A stretch of 64,000 nt of DNA from Flavobacterium sp. ZT3R18 (GCF_007097385.1 NZ_VJZS01000003.1:62001-126000); one strand, 5' to 3'. Positions 1 through 8,526 are shown, numbered from the stretch's first letter. Translations and numbers: made by a program. The notes: generated from the sequence alone by a model not told the origin.

Positions 1-367
1 CTCTTTTTAAATAAATTTCAAAATTTTTCCAATCCGCAGTATTTTTATCTCCTTTAAAATTTTGATAAACATTCTCTAATGCTTTTCTAATTTTTAGATT
101 GTTTTTATAATTTTGATCCCACATAATATCACGACCAGAAGTACCACCTTGCGTTAGATAGTAAACCAACTTTTGCTCTTTTAGAGTAAGATTTTCCCAA
201 CCTGCAATTTGATAACGCAACACTTTTATGTCAGAGAATTGCTCTACCAAATAATTAAATTGAGGGCTCTCCGTAGACTTTACTACAGTAGTCTTCTCGT
301 TTTGAGCGTTGCAAACAACTGAAACCGCAATAGCCATAAAAAACCCAGCACTTTTAAGTAATTTCAT
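1..367 (-). CDS. Dipeptidyl-peptidase III (M49), N-terminal fragment
   Basis: The first about 122 codons of a gene that runs off the left edge of the window. The start is the ATG read on the minus strand at 365-367. Residues 1 to about 20 are a hydrophobic signal peptide ending CNAQ. The following segment (FNYLVEQFSDIKVLRYQIAGW, then LVYYLTQGGTSGRDI and FEIYLKR) matches the N-terminal part of Bacteroidota family M49 dipeptidyl-peptidase III, a zinc exopeptidase that removes dipeptides from oligopeptides. Related flavobacterial proteins are sometimes labelled dihydrofolate reductase in databases, which is misleading. The HEXXGH zinc motif would lie outside the window, so activity cannot be judged. 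A TATATTTG promoter element lies 40 bases upstream. Confidence 0.8.
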   Translation of the reverse strand, partial: MKLLKSAGFFMAIAVSVVCNAQNEKTTVVKSTESPQFNYLVEQFSDIKVLRYQIAGWENLTLKEQKLVYYLTQGGTSGRDIMWDQNYKNNLKIRKALENVYQNFKGDKNTADWKNFEIYLKR

Positions 368-406
368 TATTATTATTTTTTAGATGTTAAACAAATAAAT
401 ACGCAA

Positions 407-414
407 CAAATATA
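407..414 (-). promoter_or_regulatory. Bacteroidota -7 element (TATATTTG)
   Basis: Read on the minus strand this is TATATTTG, a perfect TAnnTTTG match, 40 bases upstream of the DPP III start codon. No convincing -33 element was identified, so this rests on the -7 match and its position. Confidence 0.5.
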
Positions 415-558
415 AACATTCTTCAAATATATAATAAATCTCTAGGCTAGATAAACAGTACAAATGCATGAGTTGTTTTTACCCTGACATTTTAAGGGCA
501 GTTCCTTTAGAATATTAATAAAATTTCTAACTTTACAACAGAAACAACCTAACCTATT

Positions 559-1665
559 ATGAGAATCATTAAATACCTTTTTCTTTTGCTGCTATTAAGC
601 CTTGTGGCACTTACCATATTTATCGCAACACAAAAAGGAAATTTCACAGTAGAAAGCAGTAAGACAATAAATTCTCCAAAAGCAACCGTTTTTAATTATG
701 TTAATGACTATAAAAACTGGGAACAATTTAGTTCTTGGATTAAAACAGATGCGAATATAAAACTGTCCTATTCCCCAATTACCATAGGAAAAGGAAGTTC
801 TTTCTCTTGGGATGGAGCAAATAATTTGGGTAACATTCAAACATTATATACAAAAGGAAATGACAGTATTGTTCAAAAAATGAATTTTGATGGATCTACT
901 ACAGATGCAACTTGGCATTTTAAAGACACTTTGGGAGGCACAAAAGTAACTTGGAAGTCGAAAGGAAAAATGGATTTTTTAACAAAAGTGAATTCTTTTT
1001 TGAATGGAGGAACGCAAAATTCATTAACAAAAGTCTATGACAAATGTTTAGCGAATTTGAATAAATCACTTGATTTTGAAACCAATACTTTTGAGGTAAA
1101 AGTGAATGGTGTCGTAAAAAAATTAGAGACTTTTTATTTAAGACAATCTTTTACCAGTAAAATATCCGATATCACAAGAAATGCAAATGTTATTTTCCCT
1201 AAAATATTGGCTTTTTGCGAACAAAACAACATCGTTTTGAATGGAAAACCATTTATCATTTACCATAAATATGATTTGACCCATGATCTTACCAAAGTTT
1301 CTTTTTGCATTCCTATAAAAGAGGAGATATTTACAAGTGCAGGAAGTGATATTTTATCTGGAAAATTAGTCTCATTTGAAGCTGTAAAAACCACTTTAAA
1401 AGGCAATTACACCTATAAAACAAAGGCATTAGATAAATCTACAGACTATTTTACTACAAATAAGCTTATTGCTGATTCTACTTTTTCGCACATGGAAATT
1501 TTCACCGTTGGAAAAAAAGAAACCAAAAGCCCATCAAAATGGGTAACCGAAATCTATTCTCCTATAAAACCAAAAGTAATCCCAGCACCTTACAAACGAG
1601 TTATAAAAGACAGTCTTACACCCGCTCCTAGCACAATTAAGAGCGAAGATCAATCTGAATTTTAA
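559..1665 (+). CDS. SRPBCC-family membrane-anchored protein with GyrI-like C-terminus
   Basis: A 368-aa protein. Residues 1-24 form a hydrophobic anchor or signal. Residues about 28-170 look like an SRPBCC (polyketide cyclase/START-like) fold: VESSKTINSPKATVFNYVND and YKNWEQFSSWIK are typical of the N-terminus of that family, which binds hydrophobic ligands. The C-terminal part (about 180-345) resembles the GyrI-like/effector-binding small-molecule domain often fused to SRPBCC in Bacteroidota. The lysine- and proline-rich tail is low complexity. It is a single gene with no obvious operon partner. The ligand is unknown; the family call is from sequence pattern alone. Confidence 0.65.
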   Translation: MRIIKYLFLLLLLSLVALTIFIATQKGNFTVESSKTINSPKATVFNYVNDYKNWEQFSSWIKTDANIKLSYSPITIGKGSSFSWDGANNLGNIQTLYTKGNDSIVQKMNFDGSTTDATWHFKDTLGGTKVTWKSKGKMDFLTKVNSFLNGGTQNSLTKVYDKCLANLNKSLDFETNTFEVKVNGVVKKLETFYLRQSFTSKISDITRNANVIFPKILAFCEQNNIVLNGKPFIIYHKYDLTHDLTKVSFCIPIKEEIFTSAGSDILSGKLVSFEAVKTTLKGNYTYKTKALDKSTDYFTTNKLIADSTFSHMEIFTVGKKETKSPSKWVTEIYSPIKPKVIPAPYKRVIKDSLTPAPSTIKSEDQSEF

Positions 1666-1683
1666 TTTGTTTTAGACATTTTC

Positions 1684-1912
1684 TAACCATATCAGTACTA
1701 TACGTTCATTTAAGCTGGACTATTTTGAAATCTTAACAATATAGATATAAGTCAATGTCGTTTCCTTAAGGTTTGTTTTTATCATTTCGACGTCCCGAAA
1801 GCTTTCGGGACGTCGAAATGACAAACTGAAGGAAATTAAATTCTTAAGGAAACGACATTGATATAAGTTAAAGAATGTAGAACTTATATTTTCTTACATT
1901 CCTTATATGGTT
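1684..1912. repeat. Dispersed inverted-repeat element with nested palindrome
   Basis: This fills the 346-base gap between the SRPBCC gene and the sigma-factor gene. The outer ends (ACCATAT... with CATTTAAGCT at the left, CTTATATGGT at the right) match the ends of the element at 8256-8332, so both belong to one family. Inside lies a 19-bp perfect inverted repeat, 1752-1770 against 1843-1861, which encloses the 40-bp perfect palindrome 1782-1821. The structure looks like one repeat inserted into another. No gene is seen here. Confidence 0.65.
1782..1821. repeat. Perfect 40-bp palindrome (TCCCGAAAGCTTTCGGGA core)
   Basis: Each 20-base arm is the exact reverse complement of the other, centred on AGCT at 1800-1803. 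The core 1793-1810 belongs to a short palindrome family seen at six other places in the window (15764, 40104, 48025, 49527, 61357, 63746). The outer TCATTTCGAC part is a second motif common in Bacteroidota intergenic repeats. Confidence 0.75.
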
Positions 1913-2011
1913 TAAACTCATTCTTTACTGAATTTAAAATAGCACCATTTTTTTTTATTTCAGATTAAACCTTTTTGGTTCATTTGCATCTAATTATAAA
2001 AGAAACAGAAA

Positions 2012-2554
2012 TTGCAGGAAGAAAAGGAATTCATTACCAATTTATTGAACCCGAAAACGCAGAATCAAGCGTTTCAAAAACTCCTACACGAATATCAAAA
2101 ACCGCTGTACAACCATATTCGGAATATCGTTATAAGTCATGATGATGCCGATGATGTTTTGCAGAACACGTTTGTAAAAGTGTTCCAGCATCTAAAGAAT
2201 TTCAAAGGCGAAAGCAAACTTTTTTCTTGGATGTATCGCATTGCAACCAATGAAGCCCTTACTTTTTTGAATCTAAAGGCTAAGAAAAGTGGCATTTCAT
2301 CTGTTGAATTGCAAAATAAAGCCATTGACAATCTGAAAGCCGACATCTATTTTGATGGCGATGAGATTCAGATCAAATTACAAAAAGCAATAGCAACTTT
2401 ACCCGAAAAACAACAATTGGTTTTTAAAATGAAATATTTTGAAGATTTAAAATATGAAGAGATATCCGAAATACTGGGTACTTCTGTAGGAGCATTAAAA
2501 GCGTCTTATCATCATGCTGTTAAAAAAGTTGAAACATTTGTAATAACCAATTAA
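2012..2554 (+). CDS. ECF-type RNA polymerase sigma factor
   Basis: A 180-aa sigma-70 family protein. Region 2 (about residues 22-88) includes DDADDVLQNTFVKVFQHL and the -10 recognition segment LFSWMYRIATNEAL. Region 4 (about 120-172) has LPEKQQLVFKMKYFEDLKYE followed by the helix-turn-helix ISEILGTSVGALKASYHHAV. There is no sigma region 1 or 3, as expected for group 4 (extracytoplasmic function) factors. The start is a TTG: an in-frame TAA lies only 12 bases upstream (1997-1999) and no ATG fits before region 2. It probably forms an operon with the next two genes, a membrane protein and an exported sensor-like protein. Confidence 0.85.
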   Translation: MQEEKEFITNLLNPKTQNQAFQKLLHEYQKPLYNHIRNIVISHDDADDVLQNTFVKVFQHLKNFKGESKLFSWMYRIATNEALTFLNLKAKKSGISSVELQNKAIDNLKADIYFDGDEIQIKLQKAIATLPEKQQLVFKMKYFEDLKYEEISEILGTSVGALKASYHHAVKKVETFVITN

Positions 2555-2587
2555 ACCATTTAGTCAAGATTAAGTCAAATACACATT

Positions 2588-3013
2588 ATGAAAGCATTTA
2601 AACTAGAAAATGAACCAAGAATTAAATCAGGATTTAAAACTCCTGAAGGGTATCATGGTACTTTTTCTTCAAAATTTCTAGAGAATTTACCAAAAGAAGA
2701 AATAACCAATAACGTAAAAGTAGTATCGATCTATAGAAAAAGAAAGACTATACTAATAGCAATTGCGGCAGTATTAGTACTTGCCATAATGATTCCGACA
2801 CTTTATACCGCTGAAACAAAAAATAACGAATTAGATTCTGCAACTATAGAAAATTATCTAGCCGAAGAATCTAATATAAATCAATACGAGTTAATTGGAG
2901 AAACCGAACTTGAAAGCAACAAAATTGTAAATTCAACAAAACTAGAAGATGAAACATTAGAAGATATTTTAGTCACAAACCCAAACATAGAGAATTTAGT
3001 TATCGAAAATTAA
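2588..3013 (+). CDS. Single-pass membrane protein, candidate anti-sigma factor
   Basis: A 141-aa protein with a cytoplasmic N-terminus of about 53 residues rich in charged residues, one transmembrane helix at about 54-73 (ILIAIAAVLVLAIMIPTLY), and an acidic C-terminal part outside. No known domain such as FecR or a zinc anti-sigma domain was recognised. It follows the sigma gene by 33 bases on the same strand. This topology and position are what is expected for a membrane anti-sigma factor in an ECF operon; that role is inferred from context only. Confidence 0.55.
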   Translation: MKAFKLENEPRIKSGFKTPEGYHGTFSSKFLENLPKEEITNNVKVVSIYRKRKTILIAIAAVLVLAIMIPTLYTAETKNNELDSATIENYLAEESNINQYELIGETELESNKIVNSTKLEDETLEDILVTNPNIENLVIEN

Positions 3014-3058
3014 ACACACACTATTACCCAAAGTACAACAAAATCAAAATTAGGAACA

Positions 3059-3517
3059 ATGAACATTAGAAAATTATATCCAATATTATTTTTATTTATT
3101 TCTTTTACTTTCTACGCTCAAGGCGAAAGGATGAAAGAAAAAAAGGAGCAAATAAAAGCTATGAAAGTGGCGTTTTTAACCACCGAATTAAACCTTACCT
3201 CTAATGAAGCCGAAAAATTTTGGCCTATTTACAACACTTTTGATGATAAGCAGTTTGAATTGAGACACAAAAAAATGAAAGGCTTTTTTAGAAAAATGGA
3301 TGATGATGAATTAGATAAGTTATCCGACAAAGAAGCAACAATACTTTTAACCCAAATTGAAAGCAATGAAGAGGAATTATTTCAGTTAAGAAAAAAATTC
3401 ATCAGTAATCTAAAAGACGTACTTCCTGCTATAAAAATCATTAAATTAAAAAAAGCAGAAGAAAATTTCAGTAGAAAATTATTGCAGCAATATAGAGACA
3501 AAGCTCCAAAAAAATAA
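3059..3517 (+). CDS. Exported Spy/CpxP-like helical protein of the sigma operon
   Basis: A 152-aa protein with a signal peptide (residues 1-20, ending YAQ) and a highly charged, helical mature part rich in lysine and glutamate. Segments such as KVAFLTTELNLTSNEAEKFWP and a stretch of paired helices resemble the Spy/CpxP (LTXXQ) type of periplasmic chaperone-like sensors, which Bacteroidota often encode next to ECF sigma genes. It lies 45 bases after the membrane protein and is probably the last gene of the operon. The sensing role is inferred from family and context. Confidence 0.6.
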   Translation: MNIRKLYPILFLFISFTFYAQGERMKEKKEQIKAMKVAFLTTELNLTSNEAEKFWPIYNTFDDKQFELRHKKMKGFFRKMDDDELDKLSDKEATILLTQIESNEEELFQLRKKFISNLKDVLPAIKIIKLKKAEENFSRKLLQQYRDKAPKK

Positions 3518-3548
3518 TTTATAACTATTCATCCTAACAAAAATTTTA

Positions 3549-3647
3549 CACGAATTTCACGAATTAACACGAATTCAGGATCAAAATTGAATCTAATTTC
3601 ACAAAAAAAAATCACAATGCAATTTGTGCAAATTTGTGTAATTCGTG
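3549..3647. repeat. Imperfect inverted repeat of CACGAATT units
   Basis: The left arm 3549-3575 (CACGAATTTCACGAATTAAC...) and the right arm 3621-3647 are imperfect reverse complements. Each arm is itself a short tandem of (TT)CACGAATT-like units. This sits in the gap between the sigma operon and the convergent YCF48-like gene, and may act as a terminator-like or mobile repeat. ORFs in this stretch show no coding character. Confidence 0.5.
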
Positions 3648-3756
3648 TCTGTTTTTCTTCAAATCCTACGTTAATTTGGTGTAGGCTGAATAGTAACAAT
3701 AATTTTAATTCAGAAAATTCCCGTTTGATAGTTCATCCTATTGAGCGGGGATTTTT

Positions 3757-4818
3757 TTATTTAAAACGAATTCGGATCATTTTATTACGACCAGCTGCAA
3801 TTGCTGTGTTTTTGTCTAAAAAACGAATGGTAAACAAACTTGAATCTTGCAGCAATTGAACCCAAGTCACACCACCGTCCGATGAATAACTCAAACCCGA
3901 AGCTCCTATAACGACCAATCCTTTCCCGTTACTGTTAGGGACATATTGCACACAAGAAGCATATCCAAACCCTTGTTTTTCGGCAATGAGTTGCCATGTT
4001 TTCCCGCCATCATTGGTAATTGCTTTATTCTCAAAATTCTGATTGAGCACTTCATAATTTCCACCAGCTATAAAACCATTTTTTTTGTCATAGAAATCAG
4101 CTGTAAAAATTCCAGTCATTTGTTTTCCTTGCACAATAGGTGTTTCATAGGCTTCCCAAGAATTTCCCTTATCCGAAGAATAAAAAACTCTTGATTTTTT
4201 TCCGCCAGAAACAATCCAAGTATCGTTCCCTTTTATAACGACATTGGTGTTACTTGCGGCAAAATGAGCTTCTCCCTCAAAAACTTTTGGCAATTTACTG
4301 TTAGGGATTTTGTCCCATGAATTCCCTCCATCGCGGGTTACAATAACCGAAAGACAATCATCTATAGGATCGCCAACAGCTATTCCTTCCTTATCGTTCC
4401 AAAACTGCATACTATCATAAAATACTTTTTTATTATTTTCTTGATACACTAATTGAACCTCTTTACCATCTTTACTAATCTGGTACAACAACGCAGGATT
4501 CGCCACATTAAGCGCATATATAAACTTTGAAGTTTTGGCTATACTCCTAAATTCAATATTTAAAGTATCTTTTTTTATAACTTTTTCAAATTTTTTATTT
4601 GATTTTAAATCATAAAATCCAAATCTTCCTTGATCCGCAGCATACCATATTTTACCGTTATCCAGTACTATCGCCCTGATACTTATTTTATCTTGAAACA
4701 AAGTATCAACTTGTACGCCGTTAAAAACAGCTGGTGTGATTTTACTTTTTGGTTGATTTTGAGCTTCAACAAAAAACAAAGCGTTCAAAAACAGCATAGT
4801 TATAAAAATTTTTCTCAT
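3757..4818 (-). CDS. Exported YCF48/BNR-repeat beta-propeller protein
   Basis: A 353-aa protein with a signal peptide (residues 1-20, ending VEAQ). Asp-box-like motifs recur through the chain: RDGGNSWDKI (162-171), then SDKGNSWEAY, NDGGKTWQLI and SDGGVTWVQL. These are the hallmark of the six- or seven-bladed propeller shared by YCF48 (photosystem II assembly factor HCF136) and BNR/sialidase-like proteins. In flavobacteria such proteins are often labelled oxidoreductase without evidence. It stands alone, with a promoter element 21 bases before the start. The binding partner is unknown. Confidence 0.75.
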   Translation of the reverse strand: MRKIFITMLFLNALFFVEAQNQPKSKITPAVFNGVQVDTLFQDKISIRAIVLDNGKIWYAADQGRFGFYDLKSNKKFEKVIKKDTLNIEFRSIAKTSKFIYALNVANPALLYQISKDGKEVQLVYQENNKKVFYDSMQFWNDKEGIAVGDPIDDCLSVIVTRDGGNSWDKIPNSKLPKVFEGEAHFAASNTNVVIKGNDTWIVSGGKKSRVFYSSDKGNSWEAYETPIVQGKQMTGIFTADFYDKKNGFIAGGNYEVLNQNFENKAITNDGGKTWQLIAEKQGFGYASCVQYVPNSNGKGLVVIGASGLSYSSDGGVTWVQLLQDSSLFTIRFLDKNTAIAAGRNKMIRIRFK

Positions 4819-4838
4819 TGTATCGATATTTTTTAGAA

Positions 4839-4846
4839 CAAATATA
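4839..4846 (-). promoter_or_regulatory. Bacteroidota -7 element (TATATTTG)
   Basis: A perfect TAnnTTTG on the minus strand, 21 bases upstream of the YCF48-like gene start. Confidence 0.5.
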
Positions 4847-4935
4847 GAACAATGTCAAACAAAAATTAGCAGTATCATTTATTTATGGCACAATAGTTGT
4901 TTATATCTTAAAAACAAATAACAACCCCAATAGCC

Positions 4936-6126
4936 ATGAAATCAAAATTACAATTTGCAGCACTTATAGCTACATTCTTTGCATTACAGATGAATGCACA
5001 AGACAGAACAACGGTAAACGCAATGAACTCTGAAATTAGTGATAATTTAGATTTAAGAGCCGTATCCTCAATCTTTGGAGAATCCCAAAACTTAAAAGAT
5101 TTTGAAAGAAGATTAAACGATCCGAGAACTAAAATATCAAATTTAGATTTGAATAACGACAATGAAGTTGACTACTTGAGAGTAATTGAATCCGTAGAAA
5201 AAAGAACACACGTAATCATTGTACAATCGGTTATTGGTCGTGATCTTTATCAAGATGTTGCTACAATCGAGGTTGAGAAAGACAGACAAAACAACATTTC
5301 GATACAAATAGTTGGAAACACTTATATGTATGGTCAAAATTACATTTACGAACCTGAATATTGTTATACGCCTCAAATCTACGCTTCATTATGGGTCAAC
5401 ACTTACCAACCTTATTACTCGTCTTGGACATGGAATTTTTACCCAACCTACTATGCATCTTGGAATCCGTATCCTTTGTACCGATATAGAAACAACATAT
5501 ATGGTTGTGTAAACTACTACAATAACTACAATTATGTAAATTATAGAAGATGCAATAGAGCGACTGTAATTTACAATTCTTATAGCTGCAATAGTTACGA
5601 AAGACAGTATCCTGATTACGCTTTTTCTAGAAGAAACAATAGAGTTTCAAACCGATATGAGCTAGACCAAAGAAGATACAGTCCTGATAATAGATCTCGA
5701 AATGAGATTGCCTATTCTAGAAACAATGCGAATTATAACAACAATTCTCAAAGAGACTATTCTCAAAATAGAACAAGTACTTCAAGAGAATATAACACTC
5801 AAAGAGTCGAACCTCAAAGAGATTATTCTCAAAACAGAACAAACACTTCAAGAGAATATAACACTCAAAGAGTAGAGCCTCAACGAGATTATTCCCAAAA
5901 TAGAACAAACACTTCGAGAGAAAACAACACTCAAAGAGTAGAAAACCAAAGAGATTATTCACAAAATAGAGCAGACACTCCAAGAGAAAACAACACTCAA
6001 AGAGCAGAGCCTCAAAGAGACTATTCTCAAAATAGAACAAGCACTCCAAGAGAAAACGACACTCAAAGAACTGAATCACATAGAGATACCAATTACGCTT
6101 CTAGAGGCACAAACAGGAGAATCTAA
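4936..6126 (+). CDS. Exported Tyr/Asn/Arg-rich protein with five tandem 22-residue repeats
   Basis: A 396-aa protein. A signal peptide (1-21, ending MNAQ) precedes a conserved-looking N-terminal part (about 22-130, containing FERRLNDPRTKISNLDLNND and a beta-rich VDYLRVIESVEKRTHVIIVQ segment). A Tyr/Trp/Asn-rich middle (about 130-220) follows, and then residues 272-381 hold five 22-residue repeats of the type QRDYSQNRTNTSREYNTQRV. The repeat part is strongly basic, polar and probably disordered, which suggests an adhesive or polyanion-binding surface protein. Function is unknown. A strong hairpin terminator follows 16 bases after the stop. Confidence 0.7.
   Translation: MKSKLQFAALIATFFALQMNAQDRTTVNAMNSEISDNLDLRAVSSIFGESQNLKDFERRLNDPRTKISNLDLNNDNEVDYLRVIESVEKRTHVIIVQSVIGRDLYQDVATIEVEKDRQNNISIQIVGNTYMYGQNYIYEPEYCYTPQIYASLWVNTYQPYYSSWTWNFYPTYYASWNPYPLYRYRNNIYGCVNYYNNYNYVNYRRCNRATVIYNSYSCNSYERQYPDYAFSRRNNRVSNRYELDQRRYSPDNRSRNEIAYSRNNANYNNNSQRDYSQNRTSTSREYNTQRVEPQRDYSQNRTNTSREYNTQRVEPQRDYSQNRTNTSRENNTQRVENQRDYSQNRADTPRENNTQRAEPQRDYSQNRTSTPRENDTQRTESHRDTNYASRGTNRRI
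5749..6078 (+). repeat. Five 66-bp coding tandem repeats
   Basis: Exactly 330 bases, five in-frame 66-bp units encoding QRDYSQNR(T/A)(S/N/D)T(S/P)RE(Y/N)(N/D)TQR. Most changes between units are synonymous or conservative. A sixth degenerate start (HRDTNYASRGT) follows. Copy number is likely to vary between strains. Confidence 0.9.
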
Positions 6127-6142
6127 AAACAATTTAAATTCA

Positions 6143-6178
6143 AAAAAAGACTTTGTAAAAACATACAAAGTCTTTTTT
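6143..6178 (+). terminator. Rho-independent terminator of the repeat-protein gene
   Basis: A 15-bp perfect stem (6143-6157 with 6164-6178) with a 6-base loop and a T-run. Confidence 0.85.
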
Positions 6179-6220
6179 GTTATTTTAAAAAATTAGCCCT
6201 TTTATTTTATTTAAAAACAG

Positions 6221-6228
6221 TAAATTTG
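6221..6228 (+). promoter_or_regulatory. -7 element of kup (TAAATTTG)
   Basis: A perfect TAnnTTTG, 22 bases before the kup start codon. Confidence 0.55.
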
Positions 6229-6250
6229 ACAAGTTTTTTAAAAATTTTAA

Positions 6251-8221
6251 ATGAGCGCAACGCACAAAGATCTCCACAGTAAATTAACTTTAGGTGGACT
6301 ATTAATTTCTTTAGGAATAATTTATGGAGATATAGGAACTTCTCCATTATACGTAATGAAAGCCATACTGGGTAATTACGTTATAAATGCAGATGTTGTT
6401 TTAGGTGGCATATCTGCTGTCTTTTGGACATTAACTCTTCAAACCACCATTAAATACGTAATAATCACTTTAAGCGCGGATAATCATGGTGAAGGTGGGA
6501 TTTTCGCCTTATATGCCTTGGTCAAGAAAACAAAAATTAAATGGTTAATTGTTCCTGCCATTATTGGTGGAAGCGCCTTACTTGCAGATGGAATTATCAC
6601 TCCTCCTATCTCCGTTTCATCAGCAGTTGAAGGAATGAGAACCTATTTTCCGCATATTAATACAGTACCAATTGTCATCGGGATTTTATTCATCTTATTT
6701 ACGATTCAACAATTTGGAACTAAATTAGTTGGAAAGTTCTTCGCTCCAATGATGCTTATTTGGTTTGGAATGTTGGCGACATTAGGTATCTATCAAATAT
6801 CTTTACATCCTGAGGTTTTCAAGGCAATAAATCCTTATTATGCTTATAACTTATTGTCCATTCATCCTGAAGGTTTTTTTGTACTTGGTTTTGTATTCCT
6901 TTGTACCACTGGAGCCGAAGCTTTATACTCTGACATGGGACATTGCGGGAGAAAAAACATCAGAATCAGTTGGATTTTTGTAAAAACTGCACTAGTTCTT
7001 AATTACTTTGGGCAAGCAGCTTACTTAATTCATCATGAAGGAGTTACCTTAGAAAGTTTAGGCGGTAAATTTGCAAACCCTTTTTATTTAATGATGCCAG
7101 AATGGTTCAAACCTTTTGGAATTGTCATTGCCACTCTTGCCACTGTGATTGCCTCTCAAGCACTTATCTCAGGATCATTCACTTTAATAAATGAAGGAAT
7201 GAAATTGAACTTTTGGCCAAAAGTTAAAATCAAATACCCTACTGAGCTTAAAGGACAAATATACATCCCATCTATTAACTGGTTATTATTTCTTGGCTGT
7301 GTTGGAATCGTTTTGCATTTTGAAGAATCAAGCAACATGGAACATGCCTATGGTTTGGCAATTATATTATGTATGATAATGACCACTATTTTACTGAATT
7401 ATTATCTAATAATGAAAAGGGTAAAATGGTATTTTTTCGTTCCATTAATTACCATTTACTTAGGAATTGAATTTAGTTTTTTAATAGCCAATATCACAAA
7501 ATTTGCAGAAGGCGGTTACGTAACCCTTTTTATCGCTTTGATTTTGACAGGAGTTATGACTGTTTGGTACCGAGCAAAACAGATTAGTAAAAGCTATACT
7601 AAAATTGTAAAAATAGACGATTACAAAAAAGTACTAGAAGAACTAAGTGCCGATTTATCTATCCCTAAATATGCAACGCATTTGGTGTACATGACCAATG
7701 CCAATCGCTCTGATGAAATAGAAGAAAAAGTAATGTTTTCCATATTACAAAAAAGACCTAAAAGAGCTGATATTTACTGGTTCGTTCACGTAAATATTTT
7801 ACCAGAACCTTACAAAACCGAATATAAAGTAAAAGAGATTCTGAAAGACGATTTGTACCGTGTTGATTTCAACTTAGGATTTAGAGAGCCTACCAAAATC
7901 AACTTAATGTTTAAAGAAGTGATTAAAGACATGGTGAAAAATGGCGAAGTTGACATCACCAGTAGATACGAGTCCTTAAACAAAAACAACATTATTGGCG
8001 ACTTTAAATTTGTATTATCGGAGAAATTCTTGTCTAATGATAGTGATATGTTATGGCATGAAAAGTTAATAATGAATTCTTATTTCTTTATTAAAAAACT
8101 AAGTTTATCCGAAGAAAGCGCCTTTGGATTGGATAGTAGCTCAGTGAAAATTGAAAAATTCCCTATGGTACTCCACCCACCAGAAAATATTGGACTAACT
8201 AGAGTATTTGTTAAAAACTAA
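6251..8221 (+). CDS. kup: Kup-family potassium uptake permease
   Basis: A 656-aa inner-membrane protein matching Kup/TrkD/HAK, a proton-coupled low-Kd potassium importer. The start GGLLISLGIIYGDIGTSPLY is the diagnostic first helix of the family. About 12 transmembrane segments fill residues 12 to about 440 (for example TGAEALYSDMGHCG near 220 and SQALISGSFTLINEG near 300). The C-terminal about 200 residues are a soluble cytoplasmic domain (MTNANRSDEIEEKV, RPKRADIYWFVHVN) as in other members. Length is close to the usual 620-660. It is monocistronic, with a promoter element before it and a repeat plus terminator after it. Confidence 0.95.
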   Translation: MSATHKDLHSKLTLGGLLISLGIIYGDIGTSPLYVMKAILGNYVINADVVLGGISAVFWTLTLQTTIKYVIITLSADNHGEGGIFALYALVKKTKIKWLIVPAIIGGSALLADGIITPPISVSSAVEGMRTYFPHINTVPIVIGILFILFTIQQFGTKLVGKFFAPMMLIWFGMLATLGIYQISLHPEVFKAINPYYAYNLLSIHPEGFFVLGFVFLCTTGAEALYSDMGHCGRKNIRISWIFVKTALVLNYFGQAAYLIHHEGVTLESLGGKFANPFYLMMPEWFKPFGIVIATLATVIASQALISGSFTLINEGMKLNFWPKVKIKYPTELKGQIYIPSINWLLFLGCVGIVLHFEESSNMEHAYGLAIILCMIMTTILLNYYLIMKRVKWYFFVPLITIYLGIEFSFLIANITKFAEGGYVTLFIALILTGVMTVWYRAKQISKSYTKIVKIDDYKKVLEELSADLSIPKYATHLVYMTNANRSDEIEEKVMFSILQKRPKRADIYWFVHVNILPEPYKTEYKVKEILKDDLYRVDFNLGFREPTKINLMFKEVIKDMVKNGEVDITSRYESLNKNNIIGDFKFVLSEKFLSNDSDMLWHEKLIMNSYFFIKKLSLSEESAFGLDSSSVKIEKFPMVLHPPENIGLTRVFVKN

Positions 8222-8255
8222 GGCAGTATTCTAAAACAAACAGCATTTAATTTTA

Positions 8256-8332
8256 ACCATATAAGAAATATAAGATCATTTAAGCTAAAAAAAAAAGCAA
8301 TAACTTATCTGTTCTTATATTTCTTATATGGT
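8256..8332. repeat. 20-bp inverted repeat ACCATATAAG...CTTATATGGT
   Basis: The arms 8256-8275 and 8313-8332 are perfect reverse complements around a 37-base loop containing CATTTAAGCT. The ends match those of the larger element at 1684-1912. It lies in the 330-base gap after kup, which otherwise holds only the terminator at 8457 and the next promoter. Confidence 0.75.
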
Positions 8333-8456
8333 ACACCTTTTCATCACGATCCATACGCTTCGGAAGTCGGGAGTGTTTTTTTTAAACATCTGCTTAAAAG
8401 GAATAGAAGTTAAAAATGCTGTTTCTTATAGAATTAAGTGAAAACTAAAAATATCC

Positions 8457-8489
8457 AAAAAACACTGCTTCAAAACAGTGTTTTTTTTT
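8457..8489 (+). terminator. Hairpin terminator between kup and the rRNA methyltransferase
   Basis: An 11-bp A/T-flanked stem, AAAAAACACTG (8457-8467) pairing with 8476-8486, an 8-base loop, then more T residues. Confidence 0.75.
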
Positions 8490-8526
8490 GGTTAAAATAT
8501 AAATCTTAGATTTAATCAATAAATAG

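Noticed and set aside
3587..3859. 90-codon plus-strand ORF after the sigma operon
   Set aside because: It covers the CACGAATT repeat and the 3' end of the convergent YCF48-like gene; the translation has no coherent composition or known domain.
5717..6079. 120-codon ORF antisense to the tandem repeats of the Tyr/Asn/Arg-rich protein
   Set aside because: It is a shadow of the 66-bp repeats and would encode Phe/Cys/Leu-rich low-complexity sequence with no support.
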